From: Hirudo medicinalis
Taxonomy: Eukaryota > Annelida > Clitellata > Hirudinida > Hirudinidae
Assembly: GCA_011800805.1 (NCBI GenBank)
Contig: MPNW01000093.1
Coordinates: forward strand, 1 to 64,000
Reading direction: 5' to 3'
Length of the DNA: 64,000 nucleotides
Shown here: piece after piece, positions 22,254 to 35,955 of the stretch
Numbering within the stretch: the stretch's first letter is position 1
Layout: each line of letters begins with the position of its first letter
Program-made: the position numbers and the translations under genes
The notes under the pieces: model-generated
What the model was told of the DNA's origin: nothing
Seen by the model: only the letters and a program-made list of their open reading frames with translations
Database searches by the model: none

Positions 22254-25200
22254 GCCTCCTGCATGAAAACAAACAGAAATATTTTTAAAATGTTACATTT
22301 CCATAAAAATACTAATAAAATTTTGTGCAAAGTGCAAAAATAAAAAGGCACAAACAAGGCTGTCACTTATCAAACAAATGATGATGGTCTATGCAATTGA
22401 AAAAGCTGTTTGTTCTAAAGCAAATGAATCTGATTTCAGTTTTAATTGCCAACATGATCAATACAAAACAAATCTAGAAAAACCGATTGTTTTAGCGTTT
22501 AAAAAGTTGCAAACGTGACAATCATTACCTCAAAATGACATCAGCTCCTCGTAGGAAAATGAAGGCTGTTTTTATAGAACTTTTCAAAAGCGTTATTCTG
22601 TATAGTTGTGCAATTCTCTCGCTTTTCATCAGTACCTCTCAAGAACGTTTTATTCTTCTTTAAAACAAACTTTGATCACCAATTCAACATCAATACTTCT
22701 CAAATGCACGCATACAATTCAGGTAGAAACGGGGCCCTTGTCGCTTATAAATTGCTTTGCGGGTGTCACAAAGCTGGTTTGAACCGAATCGTCGACCGCC
22801 TCAAAGCGAGTCTCCTTCGAAGAGTTGCATTTTATTTCAATGCTTATCCGGCCCATTAGAAAGCAAGAATTTGTAGCATTTAATTCACACGACTTCCATC
22901 CACAACAATCCAGAAAGCTGCCCCAATTCCGAATATCATTTCTGACGCGCGTCTGCAATCATCCTTTGCAGGCTTTTAAAATTTTCTCTCAAGCTTATTT
23001 TAGGTTTTAGGCAGAAATTGGACTAATGGAAACAACGACTCATTATTAATATATAATGAGCAGTAGTCTGTTATTAGCTATTATTAGGGGTTGGAGGTGT
23101 TAAACAAGCCAGGTAAATATTTCACGCGATTTAATCTACTTATTAATTATAAAATTGTTGTTGTCAAGCTTAGCAATTGGAAAATTCAACTCCAAAGCAT
23201 CAAACTTTTAGAAATATGAGTAAAGTGTCGAAAGCAAAGGATTTTGTGGCTTGGCCGGTTGCAAACGAACACACCAAAGTAGGTAATCAACGCACAACGG
23301 CGGTCTGTCGCGGTGTAAGCGATGGAGTTTGCTTACTCAAGATTTTAATATGAAGAGCTCTTGAAGATGTTCCGTAAACGAAAGCCGCCTTCAGGAAATA
23401 ATGAAACAACTTGCACGCGTATTTTAAATAGCATAAAAGCTTGGTTTAAAGAAATTGAGCCGACGAACAGTTAATTACCATAAATCAACACAATTAGAAG
23501 GCTCTCGATAGTGTTTTAATTAATTTTGTTTATTGTTAATTAATCATGCAATTAACGAGATGTGCAGTAAATGACCTATTTCGAGGTTTAACCGCTTCAC
23601 TGAAGCTTTTAACTTTTGTGTACCTGCAAACCTATTTTTAATAATAAGCAGCCATAAAAAAAACTAGGACTGACTGAACTATTAAGAAATTTAAATGATA
23701 GACAAAAATTATTGAGCACATTGAATTTAAGTAACTTTCTCGTTTTTATGTGAAATTTTGCATTTTTGTCACTTAGTGTTTGCTGCCTGGAGTGACCGGG
23801 CAAAAGCCAACTCGCAGGGAGCAAATTTCGCCAGTTTTCCACGGTTTTTCAAGGTTAGGGTTAAGGATTAGAGATTGGGATAGGGTTGGGGCTTCGTGTT
23901 AGGGTTGTTTGCGATAACTTTTGGCACCCGCCCGTAAGTTGCTTTGCCCGTCACTTGGCCAACATTCTCATTTAGTTATGTGGCTTCAATAATATCAGTG
24001 AATTTTCAGTCATTTAAAAGAACGTATATGCTTCCTTTGTGCAGGGGCAGGGACCGGGTCAAGTGGTACCTTAAATTGTTGTTGCTCCCTGATTTTTCGA
24101 ATGCATGAGAAACCTTAATTCCTTGAGTTTGTAAGACCTGCAATCAAAACGAAGCCTTCAGGGAAATTTTTGGATGGGTTGAACGAAGTCCCACTGAAAA
24201 TAACCAAAAAGAAATGCGTAGAAATTTGACTCACAATCTGAAACAAACAAGGATTATTCTACTATTTAGAGATAAATACGTCGATATTTATTAAAACATC
24301 ATAGGATTAATTTAACACTTGTCGACTCACTAGTTTCTTTTCTTATTTTAAGACTGAGCATGATTCGTAAAGATTGTAGGATGTCGTTTCTGATTATAAA
24401 GGATAAATGGCTCGAAAGTTATTAAATGCTTTCGGTGTTGTTTGCATAATTTCAACCTATTTCAACTTAAATTACTCTTCAAGTTTCGACAGGATTTTGC
24501 GAGATTAGGGCAGCGAAAGACGACGTTTTGCATTTTCTTTCAAGTAATCATGAGAAACAAAAATCTCTTTGATTTCTCCAAATCGATCTCTCCGGGACAA
24601 GGGTGTCATTTCAGTTATTTTCGGGAGGGAGAGCATAGTTCAATTTTCTCGAAATACGTTCTGAAATTGTCTGACTGAAGTCCTTGTTAGGTTGAAGTTG
24701 TTCACAAAATATGTGCATTAACAATATAATATCAATATTATTCATTTATTTAGTGTGATAACTTGATATTTTCACCTCTACGGAAGAATTTGAGATATGT
24801 GCTTAAAGAATAAATAAAAACAAATACTTTCTGCGATTTCGCCGGCGTCTATTAGAAGGCGGATCTAGACATGATGAAAAGCAAGGAGATATTCCATATG
24901 CATAGATGTCAAAGAGTTCTCCAAAGCAGAAACAAAGCAAGTCAATTCCAGTATTAGCTGCCTCAGGCTGCAGTTGGAGGAACGTGGTGGAGAAGGATCA
25001 TGAGGATTCAAAATCTTAATTTGATGTAAATTTTCCAGAAGACTCATCAGGTGGCGCCTGAGCTTCAACATATTATTCTCTCATTTTCCCGTTTTTCATG
25101 TCATGGGTGACTTTGGGTCATCAACGAGTGTTCTAAATATCTTGGGGAGGATTTTAGGACATTATGTTTCTAGAATGTGAGGTTGAGAAAAATTAAAATA

Positions 25201-25830
25201 AAAAGCTACATACCTATTTATTAATAGTGGTATCTTGCAGAGGCGTAGGGTTTCGGTGCCCGGGGCGCCCCTAGCTACGCCACTGATAGCTAGAAGATAA
25301 TATCAGCATTTGCAGTTAATGCATTTCTCTTCATCAAAGGAAGTATTTATTTTTATCGCTTCATGTCTGGTTTTCTCAACTCCTGCTGTGGAAGCTTTTA
25401 AAAGTTTAATGTTCTCCAATTAAGAACTCCAATGCTTTCAATTATTAGCAAGAAGTTATTGAAATATCTAATACTTGTTATGCTGTTGGTGTCGTGCGCA
25501 GTGTCAAGAGGGGCTTGAAAATAACAGGCTCTCAAGACTGATGCAGGCCCAAAAACCACAATTGGTCAACAAATTTACTTGTAGCTTAGTTTGCTTAGGT
25601 ATTTCCTGGATCAGACCTTGAAAGTGAACTTATAATTTAAAAAAACTTGAGTTTTGTACAAGTTTAGTTGCCAAAGAGAAGAGGAATAAATGAATGAAAC
25701 TTATGGCAGTACGCTTGCACATAACTGAAAAAAAAATTGAAGTACAATATTCAACATTCAACAATATTCAGTATTGAACATTTATTCAGTCAAATGTTCC
25801 AAAAATTGAAGTGATGGTTGCAAATTTTCC
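22254..25830. other. Intergenic between PKG and DDX42
   Basis: About 3.6 kb with no recognised gene. The PKG promoter and 5' UTR should lie at its left end by position. It contains a degenerate TTAGGG-like tract at 23,853-23,908 (GGTTAGGGTTAAGGATTAG, then GGGATAGGGTTGGGG), which is too irregular to call a telomere remnant. It also contains the small palindromic element listed separately at 25.24 kb. Open frames of 60-85 codons show no conservation I recognise. Confidence 0.5.
25236..25291. mobile_element. Minimal palindromic MITE remnant (CAGWGGCGTAG ends)
   Basis: GCAGAGGCGTAGGG on the left faces CCCCTAGCTACGCCACTG on the right, so both ends read inward as CAGAGGCGTAG / CAGTGGCGTAG. Only about 25 bp of GC-rich sequence lies between, giving a potential hairpin. 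These ends resemble terminal inverted repeats of small non-autonomous DNA transposons. No clear target-site duplication was found. Confidence 0.6.
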
Positions 25831-25831
25831 A

Positions 25832-28536
25832 TCATTCCCATCTGGTTTTCTTCCTACGACTGGGCTCTTTTTGTTGTTGGTAAATGGAGTAAGACTGTGG
25901 ATTGTTATCGGCATGAGACGGCACGGCATTCATCGTGCTAGAGGACGTCCAATCTGAATTGGCCTGGTTCGAAGAGGCAGATACAAAGTTACTGCGAAAC
26001 TGATTTTGAAAAGCAAGCTTCATTGCTGCAACTCTGTCACTTTGAGGACCAGACATCTTCGAAGCAATAGAGGATATGGAGCTTTCTGCATTGTTGCTGC
26101 GAGATGCGCCTCCAGATTTCTCTCTGAAGCCTAGGCCTGCTCCACCAATGTTTGGTTTTTTGGGTTGTTTATGTTCAAAGCGATTCTTCTTGAACCATGG
26201 ATTCTGTAAAGCCAGATCAAGGAGTTCTTTTGGAACAGTTTGATTGGCTCCTTCGAGGTTCCTCACCAGGTGACCTGCAAACTCTTTGTCTTTTGTGGAG
26301 ACGAGTGTATATGCAGTTCCCTTTTGCCCGGCTCTACCAGTCCTTCCAATCCTATGAGTATGGGTGTCAATATCTCGAGCAACATCATAGTTTATGACTG
26401 TCTTGATGTGTGGTATGTCCAAACCTCGAGCTTTAATTAAATATAATAATTAATTAATAATAATTGTCACAATAAATACTTATGTGAAGTAAATGTCATA
26501 ACTCCCACATAACATTGTGGGGTTATCATTTCTTTTCAGTAAACATTATTTTGTTTATAATGTTATTTAGCAAGTAACTTGGCTCAATGAGTTGAATGGT
26601 CAGGCAATTGAAGTGCCACCAAATGTGATTTGAATACATAAGGCACTCAAAAAAATACAAATAACTGATATTAAAATAGCTTTGATTATTTCTAGCAAAA
26701 TGCAAGAAAGGCAGAACTTAGCAAACCTGCAACATCTGTGGCCACGAGGATTGTAAAAACCTTGTTCTTGAAGGAAGTTATAATTTCATTTCTCTCAAAT
26801 TGCGACAAATCGCCATGAATAACACCAAGGTTGAAGTCCCTCAATTTCAAGTTTTTCGACAATTCGTCGCAATTTGCCTTCCGCGTGACAAATATGAGAA
26901 CACTACCGTGAGATGCAAACTGGACGAGGTTGGCTGTCAACCAGTGCCACTTGGCAGGATCAGTATACATCACCTTAACTATTTGAAGGACATCTTCATT
27001 AGCCTCTCCCAAATCACCCTGGATGACTCTTATTGGATCTGTTAATATATCTCTAGCAACCTGTTTAAATAGTATATAATGATATTCTGTATAAACCTAA
27101 AAGAGAACATTTTAATGGAATGGAAGAATTACCCTTTCCACTTTCTTCTTGAATGTGGCACTAAACATGAGGGTCTGTCTGTCTGGTCGGACATGATTGG
27201 CAATGGACCTGACTTGAGGTTCAAACCCGATGTCAAACATTCTGTCGGCCTCGTCAAACACCAAGTAAGTCACTCTCAAAAAATTTGTGGCTTTCTTCTT
27301 CGCCAGTTCAATAAGTCTATATTTGAAGACAATGACTTGAGTTGATTTATCTTTAAATCATAAAATTCAACTTACCTTCCAGGAGTGGCTACAATAATCT
27401 CTGCCCCCTCTTCACAGGCCTTGCATTGCTCATATAAACTTCCTCCTCCATAGGCACAGACAACCCTGATGTTGTAAGCCTTGCCAAATTTTTTTGCCTC
27501 ATGATAGATCTGCTGTGACAACTCTCTTGTTGGGGCAATTATGAGTCCAATTGGTCCCTCTCCAGGTTCCAATTCCTTCTGGTCAAGAATGTGAACCATG
27601 AGTGGCCACAGATAGGCAGCAGTTTTACCACTTCCAGTTTTTGCAATACCGATGATGTCTCTTCCACTGAGCGCAACAGGGATTCCCTGGGCCTGAATGG
27701 GTGTTGGCTGGGTAAAGTTGTTCTTCCTGATCATCTTCATGAGGGTCTCATCAAAACCAAAATGAGCAAAACTGGATACTGGGTGAGGAGCATGTATGCC
27801 GGACACCTTTATACCAAGTTTCTTCCGTAAATCTTGAACCTCCTCTGCTGATAACTTTTTGATGTCATCGTGCTCCTCATAGAAATTTTTGGTAAATTCT
27901 GGGTAGGGAATTTCACTATGGTCAACAGGAGGCAGTGGATCAATGGTCTTCTTTTCATGTCTGATTGGATTTCCATCCTCATCATATTCCACATTGTCAT
28001 CTTCCTCCTCATTTACAGTTCCCGCATTTGGGTTCTCCTCCATGTATCTAGAATTAAAACGAGCAGTTTTTTATAAAGCCATTTAGTAATGTAATATACA
28101 CATAATTAAATCATCTATTAACTGATTGCAACTGATATTAACTTTACCTAAAGTAGGCTTCTTGGTCATCTTCCAGCTCTATGTCATCTCTTTTTCCTTT
28201 TTTATCCATAGGTCCACTTTCTAGCTTTTTAACCTCTTTGTCAATATTTTCCATATAGAGGTCAAGAGGATCATCTTCATCCCCTGAACTGCTTTTATCT
28301 TCTTTTTCTGGTCCAGGAGAGCCAGGTGCAGGTAGATATTCTGGTGCTCCAGCTGTACGTTCTTCATCCTCATCTTCAAAATATTCTTCTTCACTTTTGA
28401 CTCTCTTCCTGCCAATGTTAATCATGTGCCCAGTAGAAACTCTAGGGGTTGAAGCTGGAACAAAATTCATCTGTGGAGCCACTGCCTTCTTTGATTGGAT
28501 TGAGAACCCCCCAAATCCAAATCCCTTCCCAGTCAT
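25832..28536 (-). CDS. DDX42: DEAD-box RNA helicase DDX42 (SF3B125)
   Basis: An ATP-dependent RNA helicase that associates with the SF3b part of the U2 snRNP. Five exons, all with consistent phase: 28536-28148, 28047-27376, 27316-27133, 27060-26727 and 26430-25832. The start [17 protein letters not shown] is the DDX42 signature and is followed by an acidic region. The helicase core is complete: Q motif (FTQPTPIQ), motif I AKTGSGKT, Ia PTREL, GG (AYGGGS), Ib TPGR, II DEAD within [37 protein letters not shown] and [12 protein letters not shown]. The C-terminal tail is Ser/Gln/Asn-rich and ends RRKKTRWE. The protein (about 720 residues) is shorter than vertebrate DDX42 because this tail is shorter. 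It is divergently paired with TSG101. Confidence 0.96.
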
Positions 28537-29333
28537 TTTTGGAGTACGAGAATATCTGTCAAAATAAATTACAAATGTTCAATTATAACACACACACTCC
28601 AGCCTTTCTACAATACATACAAAACAAATCTCGTTAATTTAATGATGAGCTGATATTGAAGCTAATGTTGAAAACGTGATTTATAACTCCGACATTAGAT
28701 ACTTTAGTTCAATATTAAATATTGTAACTCAATTGATAATTTTCAAATATGAAAAGCATAAAAATACCCCGGACGACAAAAGGTTTACGCGAATAATGTA
28801 AACAATAAAAAGTAATGTCGACTTTTCCTAATGCAATATGGTTTTATATGCAATATCAGTTTATTTTAAATAGTGTAATGCTTGATTAATCTGTAAAGGT
28901 AGACATTAATTGCTTGCTTAGATTCTAAGTTGTAAGACTTATCATAAATAATCAAGCCAATTTTATTATTATTGTATTTTATTAAAATTTAATAAATTGA
29001 TTACAGTTTATAAATTTATCATAGTAATTACAATTAAATATGCAATGGTACATTCCCCTTAATGTGTTTTTTCAAAAAGTGAATTTAGACGGACCTGACA
29101 ATTGGTAGTTTCAGGTAATTTTTGTTGTAATCGATTAGCTAGTGTGTCTATGTGGTTTTGACAGTATTCTAGGCTTGGTGTTTTAAATATTTTTATTAAT
29201 ATTAAGACTGTAAATTAAACTTTCAATCGGGCAAAATTAAAGGATTGTTTAAAATGTTATTATTTCTCTTTTTCGATGAAAATCGAAATCAATTCAGTAT
29301 TCTACGAAGACACCATAATTTTAGTTTGTGGAA
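28537..29333. promoter_or_regulatory. Shared divergent promoter region of DDX42 and TSG101
   Basis: The two start codons face away from each other across about 0.8 kb of AT-rich DNA, so both promoters must lie here unless there are upstream non-coding exons. No TATA box or initiator can be singled out in such AT-rich sequence. No other gene was recognised. Confidence 0.55.
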
Positions 29334-32166
29334 ATGGCATCACATGAAGCTTTTCTTAGAGCTGCCTTGGCAAAAGTAATCAATCATTATTTATGAGCTT
29401 CATATATAAAGGTTTCCCTTACAAAGCATATTCATCAGAATTTTTGTTGTTAAACAGTACAGATACCATGAGGAGACAAAAAATGAAATTATGAAGATCA
29501 TTAAATCATTCAGTGATCTCAGGCCATGCACGAATAACTATGGTTCATATTTATGTTGTGATGAAAATGAATATAGTTTCCTGCAATAATAATACTTGTT
29601 AATTTATGTGGTTAAATATGAGTTGTGTCAGAGGTACCTAAATTAATGACGAACCTTGATTAACAAGGATGTAAGTAGTCTTTTTGTGTTTTATAATTTA
29701 TAAATTATTTTACAATGTGCATTCATAAATAGTTCTTATCATATTAACCAGCTAGTAATTGATTACTTTTAGTAACACATAATTCTGATTAGTTGATATC
29801 AATTCAAGTTTTTTTAATGATTTTTGTAACAAAGGAAAATTAGATCAATAATTTTTCTGACATTTACTTCCAGTTCACAACAATGGATCAACTGAAGAAT
29901 TGGTTTGCTTGGAAGGAACTATTCCTGTTACTTACAAAGGTTTTAAATATTTATTTTTGATGATGTTATGCAATGATTTTTTTTGATACAATTGAAATAG
30001 AAAAATACAATCTACTTATCAGGAAAAGTGTACAACATTCCAATTTGTATTTATCTGGTGTTGACCCATCCTTACAACCCTCCAATAATTTATGTCAAGC
30101 CAACTCCATCCATGCAGATTAAGCCTGGAAAGCATGTGGATACTTCTGGAAGAGTGTACCTACCTTATCTACATGAGTGGAAACATGTATGACTTGTTTC
30201 TAGAACAGGCAGTACTTCATTCTTCTAATGAATGTTGTTTTTTTTTTTTAATTTTAGCCTAAATCAGATTTGAGTGGAGTGATTCAAATAATGGCCATTG
30301 TATTTGGAGAAGAACCTCCTGTGTTTGCAAGGCCCCCTGGTGCTATACAGCCCCAAAGGCCTCCCTACCCAACAAACGGTTATAATTCTTTGTGCATTTA
30401 GCCAATACTTTGAGTGCATTATGCATCGGAATCAGGTGTGAAGGCACTTCGATGCCCGTACCATTTATATGGAGCCCCTACCCGAGGGTAGACTTGGAAC
30501 GCGTTACGACTATTGCCATCACATTCAGGAATGCAATCTGTTGAGCTAACCTGCATGCCAATATCTTCATATCTATAAGTATCATTTGATTGTCCATTAA
30601 AAGTGAATTAAATTGAAATTTTGTTGTGCTCCTTTCAGACATGTTATTGTGCATTTTTATCACAATACTTGTGCAGCATACTTATGCATTTGATTTTTTA
30701 GCTGCCATGCCAACACCTTCCTTCAACAGACAACCCTACCCACCTTCTACCCAGTCCTTCTATCCACCAACCAGCACTGGCTTTGCTCAAGCAAATGCAC
30801 AGGGTCCATTTAGTGAGTTACATTAATTTTATGTTGTTTCTTCTTATAAATCAGTTTTGGAGACAAATATTTTTCAGCCATAACATTGAAATAAGGATAT
30901 TGATTAAAACTGATTGATTTAGAAGTTATTTATTTTAAGAACATTTGGGAAGTTTCATGAAGAAAAATCTTACTATCTTACCAACAAATGTGTTTTATTT
31001 TAGTTAATAAGAATCTAAGATATTGTTATAACCCTGGCGCATAATTAAATTAAATAATTAAAGAATTATTAAATTTATGTTGTTCCATGGAAATATTCAG
31101 TGTCCTTTGATGCTTAAGTCAATGGCATAATAGTGCAAAAGTAACGAAGACGAGAGTCAAGACAGCGAGAATCTCAGATACCCATCTGCATCCTATGGCA
31201 TCTCAGATCCATATAATACTTAATTCAGTTCAGTTAACTGAATACTTTATTTAACAAGAAAACTTCACAAGTTTAAGGACCTCCGGTGTATTTCAATATT
31301 TATGTTCAAATATGTTGATAACGATGCAACACACCATTCCATAATTAGATTTGAGCTTTTTTTGATCACTTTGATACCTTCATTGAAGGTGGGACAACTG
31401 TGAGTGAGGAAGAGAGGAGGCTGTCTCTGTTGTCAGCTGTGGAAGACAAAATGAAGAAAAGGCTTAGGGATATTCTCGCTCAAGGACAGGTACAATACTT
31501 GGATTCAGTATTCCAATCATGACTTTAGTTATACATATGCATTCAAAACAACATGGCATTAAAGGCTGAAATGGAATCCTTGAAGACAACGCAAGAAGAT
31601 TTGGAGAAGGGTCGACATAAACTGGACAACATGTTGGAAAGAATTGAGAAAGAGCAGGTACTGGGAACTCTTTATTACATACAACTTAAACATATCTTTC
31701 AATGTTCAATTTTTATTGTTGAAAGTCAAAGTTGGAGTCAGATATGCGACTCTTGCAAGCCAGGGATGAAGAAATCTCAAAAACTCTGAGCAAGATGAAA
31801 ATGTCAGAGGAGGTAGATTTGGATGACATGATCAACCCCACAGCACCTCTCTATAAACAGTTAGTTAATCAATATTAAGTGTTGCCTCAACATGACATTA
31901 TGTTAAACTGTGTGCAGAATTCTTAATGCTTATGCTGAGGAACAATCCATCGATGATGCCATTTACTACCTTGGGGAAGCTCTCAGGAAGGAAGTCATTG
32001 AACTTGATGTTTTTCTGAAGGTACGAGACTGAATGCCTATTTACCATCTTAAAATGACAAATATTTGCATTTACAGCAAGTTCGGGAGTTGAGTCGTAAA
32101 CAGTTTCTCCTGAGAATGCTCATCAACAAGTGCAGGCACAAAGCAGGACTACCAGAAATCTATTGA
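29334..32166 (+). CDS. TSG101: ESCRT-I subunit TSG101 (UEV-domain ubiquitin receptor)
   Basis: TSG101 recognises ubiquitylated cargo at endosomes and links to ALIX/ESCRT-III in multivesicular-body sorting and abscission. Eleven exons with matching phases: 29334-29375, 29458-29542, 29874-29939, 30023-30186, 30258-30378, 30702-30812, 31389-31489, 31565-31657, 31726-31859, 31918-32020 and 32077-32166. Exons 1-5 encode the UEV domain (EGTIPVTYKGKVYNIPICIY, THPYNPPIIYVKPT, GRVYLPYLHEWKH, IVFGEEPPVF); like all UEVs it lacks the catalytic Cys of E2 enzymes. Exons 5-6 are the Pro-rich linker, exons 7-9 the coiled coil (SEEERRLSLLSAVEDKM, LEKGRHKLDNMLERIEKEQ) and exons 9-11 the steadiness box (PTAPLYKQILNAYAEE, DAIYYLGEALRK, LSRKQFLLRMLINK), ending AGLPEIY. 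About 370 residues, close to the usual length. The linker is short compared with vertebrate TSG101. Confidence 0.97.
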
Positions 32167-32708
32167 AAGCTAGAACAGCTCCCTTAGTCCCAACAAAAAA
32201 TTTGTCAATAATGCTTCCCCTTAATTTCAGATGCTTCACTGTGTATTGTGGCCAAGTTGGACAATAAAAATAGAAGTGATTTTCCCATAGCATGAAAATA
32301 AATTACAACATTCCGAATTAGCTATGTTAAATTGGCTTCAGCAGTGATTTATTCAAGCTCATTTATCCATTACCATTGATTGTATTCATTGCGTTATTAT
32401 TTATGTCCTTCAAATACAACTTGTCCTCAGAAAAGTGGATGATTGAGAAGGTGCTCCTGCAACGTAAGCAGATGTTGTTGCAAGAGCACGGGCTGCGCTC
32501 CCCACTTTTAGTTCTGGTATCTCAAGTTTAAAGCTGGCATGCAATTCGAGAAGAGGCGAAGGTTAGAAAACTTGGAAATAGCACGGCAGATTTTAATTAC
32601 CGTTCAGGAGTTCTAGGGACAGTTGGACATGTGTTTTCTGTTTTATATGTTATAGAAGATAAAAAACAATTGATTTCCACTTTTATTTCCAACTATTCAT
32701 GATTGCCT
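32167..32708. other. Convergent 3' region between TSG101 and EIF3H
   Basis: The two stop codons face each other across about 0.54 kb. An AATAAA lies in plus orientation at about 32,263, a plausible TSG101 polyadenylation signal. Nothing else was recognised. Confidence 0.5.
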
Positions 32709-34684
32709 CTAATTGAAAGAACTATTTATGGAATCTACAACAAAGAGTTTTCCCAAGTTCTGGTTTGCTGTATCAACCAACTGGTCACAGTATGATGCAA
32801 TCTGAGAAGACAGAAGCAAAGATTCCAATCTTGAAGGTACAGGATGAGACTTGAACGACTTGTGGATGTCATCATCAGGAATAGGTGCCTCACCACGATC
32901 ATGCCTCAGCTTATTTTCTTGTTGCTAAAATGCATTTGTATTTATTAACAATCAGAATGTGAAAGTATCACATTTTAAAAACTTACCCTCTTTGTAAGAA
33001 GTTGCTGCTTTGACTGGTTCTGCTTGGCCACTTGTCTTTGGTAAGTGAAATACTTGTTGTTGTCTTGAGTGAGGTCATCCACATAGTCAACCAGGAGCCT
33101 CAAATTCTTTTCAATGATGACACTGAAAGTTGATGATACAATTGAAGCATTTTTTCAATGATCTGAGAGAACCTATTAGAGAAAGAACAATTCCTCTTTG
33201 AAATCAATTAAGTAACCAACCCTGATGAGAGATCAAGAAATGAGTCCTTGACTGGTGGCAAAACTTCCTCAACCTCACAGAAAAGGTAATTAACAAGGTG
33301 GGAGTTTGAGATGACAATTGGGACCTCCTCAAACATGGATTCAAAGCTAATTCCACTTGCTTTCAGTCTGAAATAAAAATCACAAAGCTATAAAATAACT
33401 GCTTTCAACTGTCACTTGAATCAAACTCACACTTCAGGACTGAAATCCATTTCCTTGCACATCTGCATCATGGCAGGAGTCATCCTAAGGGCTTTAAGTG
33501 AGAGTTTTCCCTTGGCTGTCATGAGGGGATCTGACAGCAAACAAAAAGATTTAGAGATTTATTGCAACATTGTTATATAAAAACAAATGAGTACCATAGA
33601 CAAGAACAATGGATTCATCTATGCTGTGTTGGTAGTTGAACTGGGAATCAACTAGTGTCTTGTTAAAGAATGTACCCATGTATGTGCTTTGGTACCATCC
33701 CACATGTAGATGATCAACATTGACATGCCTTAGGTTCTTCATCATGTCCAGCTGGTATTGCACTGAAAGCCAAACAAATTTATTCATCATAATGCAATGC
33801 AGATTTAACAGTCAATCAGAATAGAACAGTGAATAGCTGCTCACCTTCAGAAGCCTCATCATCGTCTGTGTGGTGCGGAAATGGAAAGCAGTTGGTAACT
33901 TCAACTTTACCATTCTCCACCAATCCAAGAAGTACTCCCTGCACCAATTCATTTCCCGTTGATCCTTCTTCTTGGGAATGCTTGATGATTTTCATCACCA
34001 CCTGTGACAATAATGTTTTGTAAATTGTGGTGTTTTCAAATTCTTAACATTAATTCTTGAACCTTTGTGAAAAACACAATCTTTACATTTTATATCGCTA
34101 CAGCATTTCCACTGCAAATCTTTTAAGATGTTTTGGCAAATTTGCATTTTAGATGCCAATCAATACAAGATGCCAAGTCAACCATTTTTATAGTGCCACT
34201 TCCCAGACATGCATGGTAACAAATTACCATTTCATGCCAATTTAAAAATATTTAAAGCGTTGTTAAACAAAAAAAATCAGGAGCAAATATAATCAAATTG
34301 TGGTATTCGAAAGAAGCAAATAAGATTTTCAATAAAGTATGCCATTCTACTCTTACGAATTCGAAACTTCAACTTCACTTAACAAGGTCTGACATTACCT
34401 AATCCATTTTAGGCATCAAACGTTGTCAATTTTTGAAAGTTGACCAACTGTAGAGCAAAAAAGCTCAATTTCAAAATAAGCAGTAGATAAATAAATTGTA
34501 AAAAGTGTATAATGCAAATCCCAGAATAATTAAAAGATTGAATCTAAAACTAGATTCACATACGCGACTCGGTACAGTTATGGAAAGGACGTGGAGTCAT
34601 AACTAACCCGTAATATTTCTATCTCGAAAGGTAATTTAACAACAAAAACAGGATTCTTACCAGTCCATCAATCTGAACAAGCAT
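32709..34684 (-). CDS. EIF3H: Translation initiation factor eIF3 subunit h
   Basis: An MPN-domain subunit of the eIF3 complex, which scaffolds the 43S pre-initiation complex. Seven exons: 34684-34661, 34001-33845, 33762-33595, 33530-33431, 33367-33221, 33122-32987 and 32924-32709. The first exon is tiny (MLVQIDGL) and joins in phase to [13 protein letters not shown]. Family landmarks are [66 protein letters not shown] and the C-terminal [17 protein letters not shown] subunits of eIF3 lack the JAMM metalloprotease residues, which is consistent with HLHVGWYQS here. About 316 residues against about 350 in vertebrates, mainly because the N terminus begins at the MPN domain. The exon 5 donor reads GTTGGT. 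Confidence 0.96.
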
Positions 34685-35955
34685 TACAGGCGCATGTTTC
34701 TACGAACCGCAAACGCCATGGCTATATGGAAGAAGAGATATGGCGAAAATTTGTGTGACTTGCCAAAACAGTCTATGCTTCTAATTAAATATTGACTTGA
34801 ATTTAAAACAATATAATTTTTTAAATTTATAATTTAATATGTATAAGATAAAAATAATTAAATAACATTAGTTTAGATTTAAATATTTGTTTTCATATTA
34901 CAAAAAAACATAATTTTGATGGTGTTATAATGAATTATAACACTTTCTTTTTGTGCCTTTCCGTAAGAAAATTTGAGACGATTTTGTCAACCTCTCGTCA
35001 ACTTTAAGACTAGACGCCCAAACAAAAAGAACCATTGAACATCGAACCAGAGATCTTTGGAGATTACTTGTCATAGAATGACATGACATGACATAGAACT
35101 GCTTGTTCCTTAATCAAATGTAAAAGTAACAAAAAAAGCCTTCAGCATATAATTTGGTGCTCATGCTTTTAGTAATTGGGGATAAATATTCCCAACAATA
35201 CAGTATATGATGCTATATTTCTCTTGACTTTTGTTTAGTTGCCCATTTCATGCCACACAAATACAATAACAAAGAAAGAGACATGTAATCCTAATGATAA
35301 TTATTACCGGGTTTAAGTTATTTTCATTTTCGTTAGTTGTCAAAGGTGCTTGTTTGTGCTTGGATAGCATGTCAGGAATTTTTGAAAACCACACTGGAAG
35401 ATCATCCTTCACGTTCATTCTTGATCGATATTTTGTTTTCGTGGCAGTCGATGCAGAAAATGAAACCTCGCACATTTCTTAATTTCTTCTACTTTTTTGG
35501 TTCTTCTTTTATGACTTCAGCGCGGCCCACGGGTTGAAAACCACTGTTTTAGTCTTCCTACAATTGCATTTTAGTTTTAGCATATAACTACAAGTGCCGA
35601 CTCACTAATTCCATTTTTTCCGTTTTCCGCTGAAAATGAGTCATTTTAAAATTAATTTCATTACATTAAAGAATGCGATTAAAACTTTGATAAAAATCTG
35701 GAATCATTGAAAAAAGGGACTGGCTCATCCAGAGGACAAATTTCCAACGTTTTTCAAATATAAGGTTTTAACAATTGGATAAAATCTTTGGAAAACATGC
35801 GGATTTTAAACAGCACGATTAATCAAAATGTCATTTAGTGACAGCATGCATACCAAAAATTTGACTAAATAAAACCTGGTGTTTTAAAAGCAACGAAAAC
35901 ATAAAGGCAGATTTTCCTAAAAGACGCAAAGATATAAAATAACCGTATTATACTT
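34685..35955. other. Intergenic upstream of EIF3H
   Basis: It should hold the EIF3H promoter near 34.7 kb. A small (GACAT)n tract lies at about 35,070-35,092. No gene was recognised. Open frames of 60-75 codons on both strands at 35.25-35.54 kb overlap one another and have no recognisable content. Confidence 0.45.

Noticed and set aside
23853..23908. TTAGGG-like tract as an interstitial telomere
   Set aside because: Too short and irregular; only a few units match TTAGGG.
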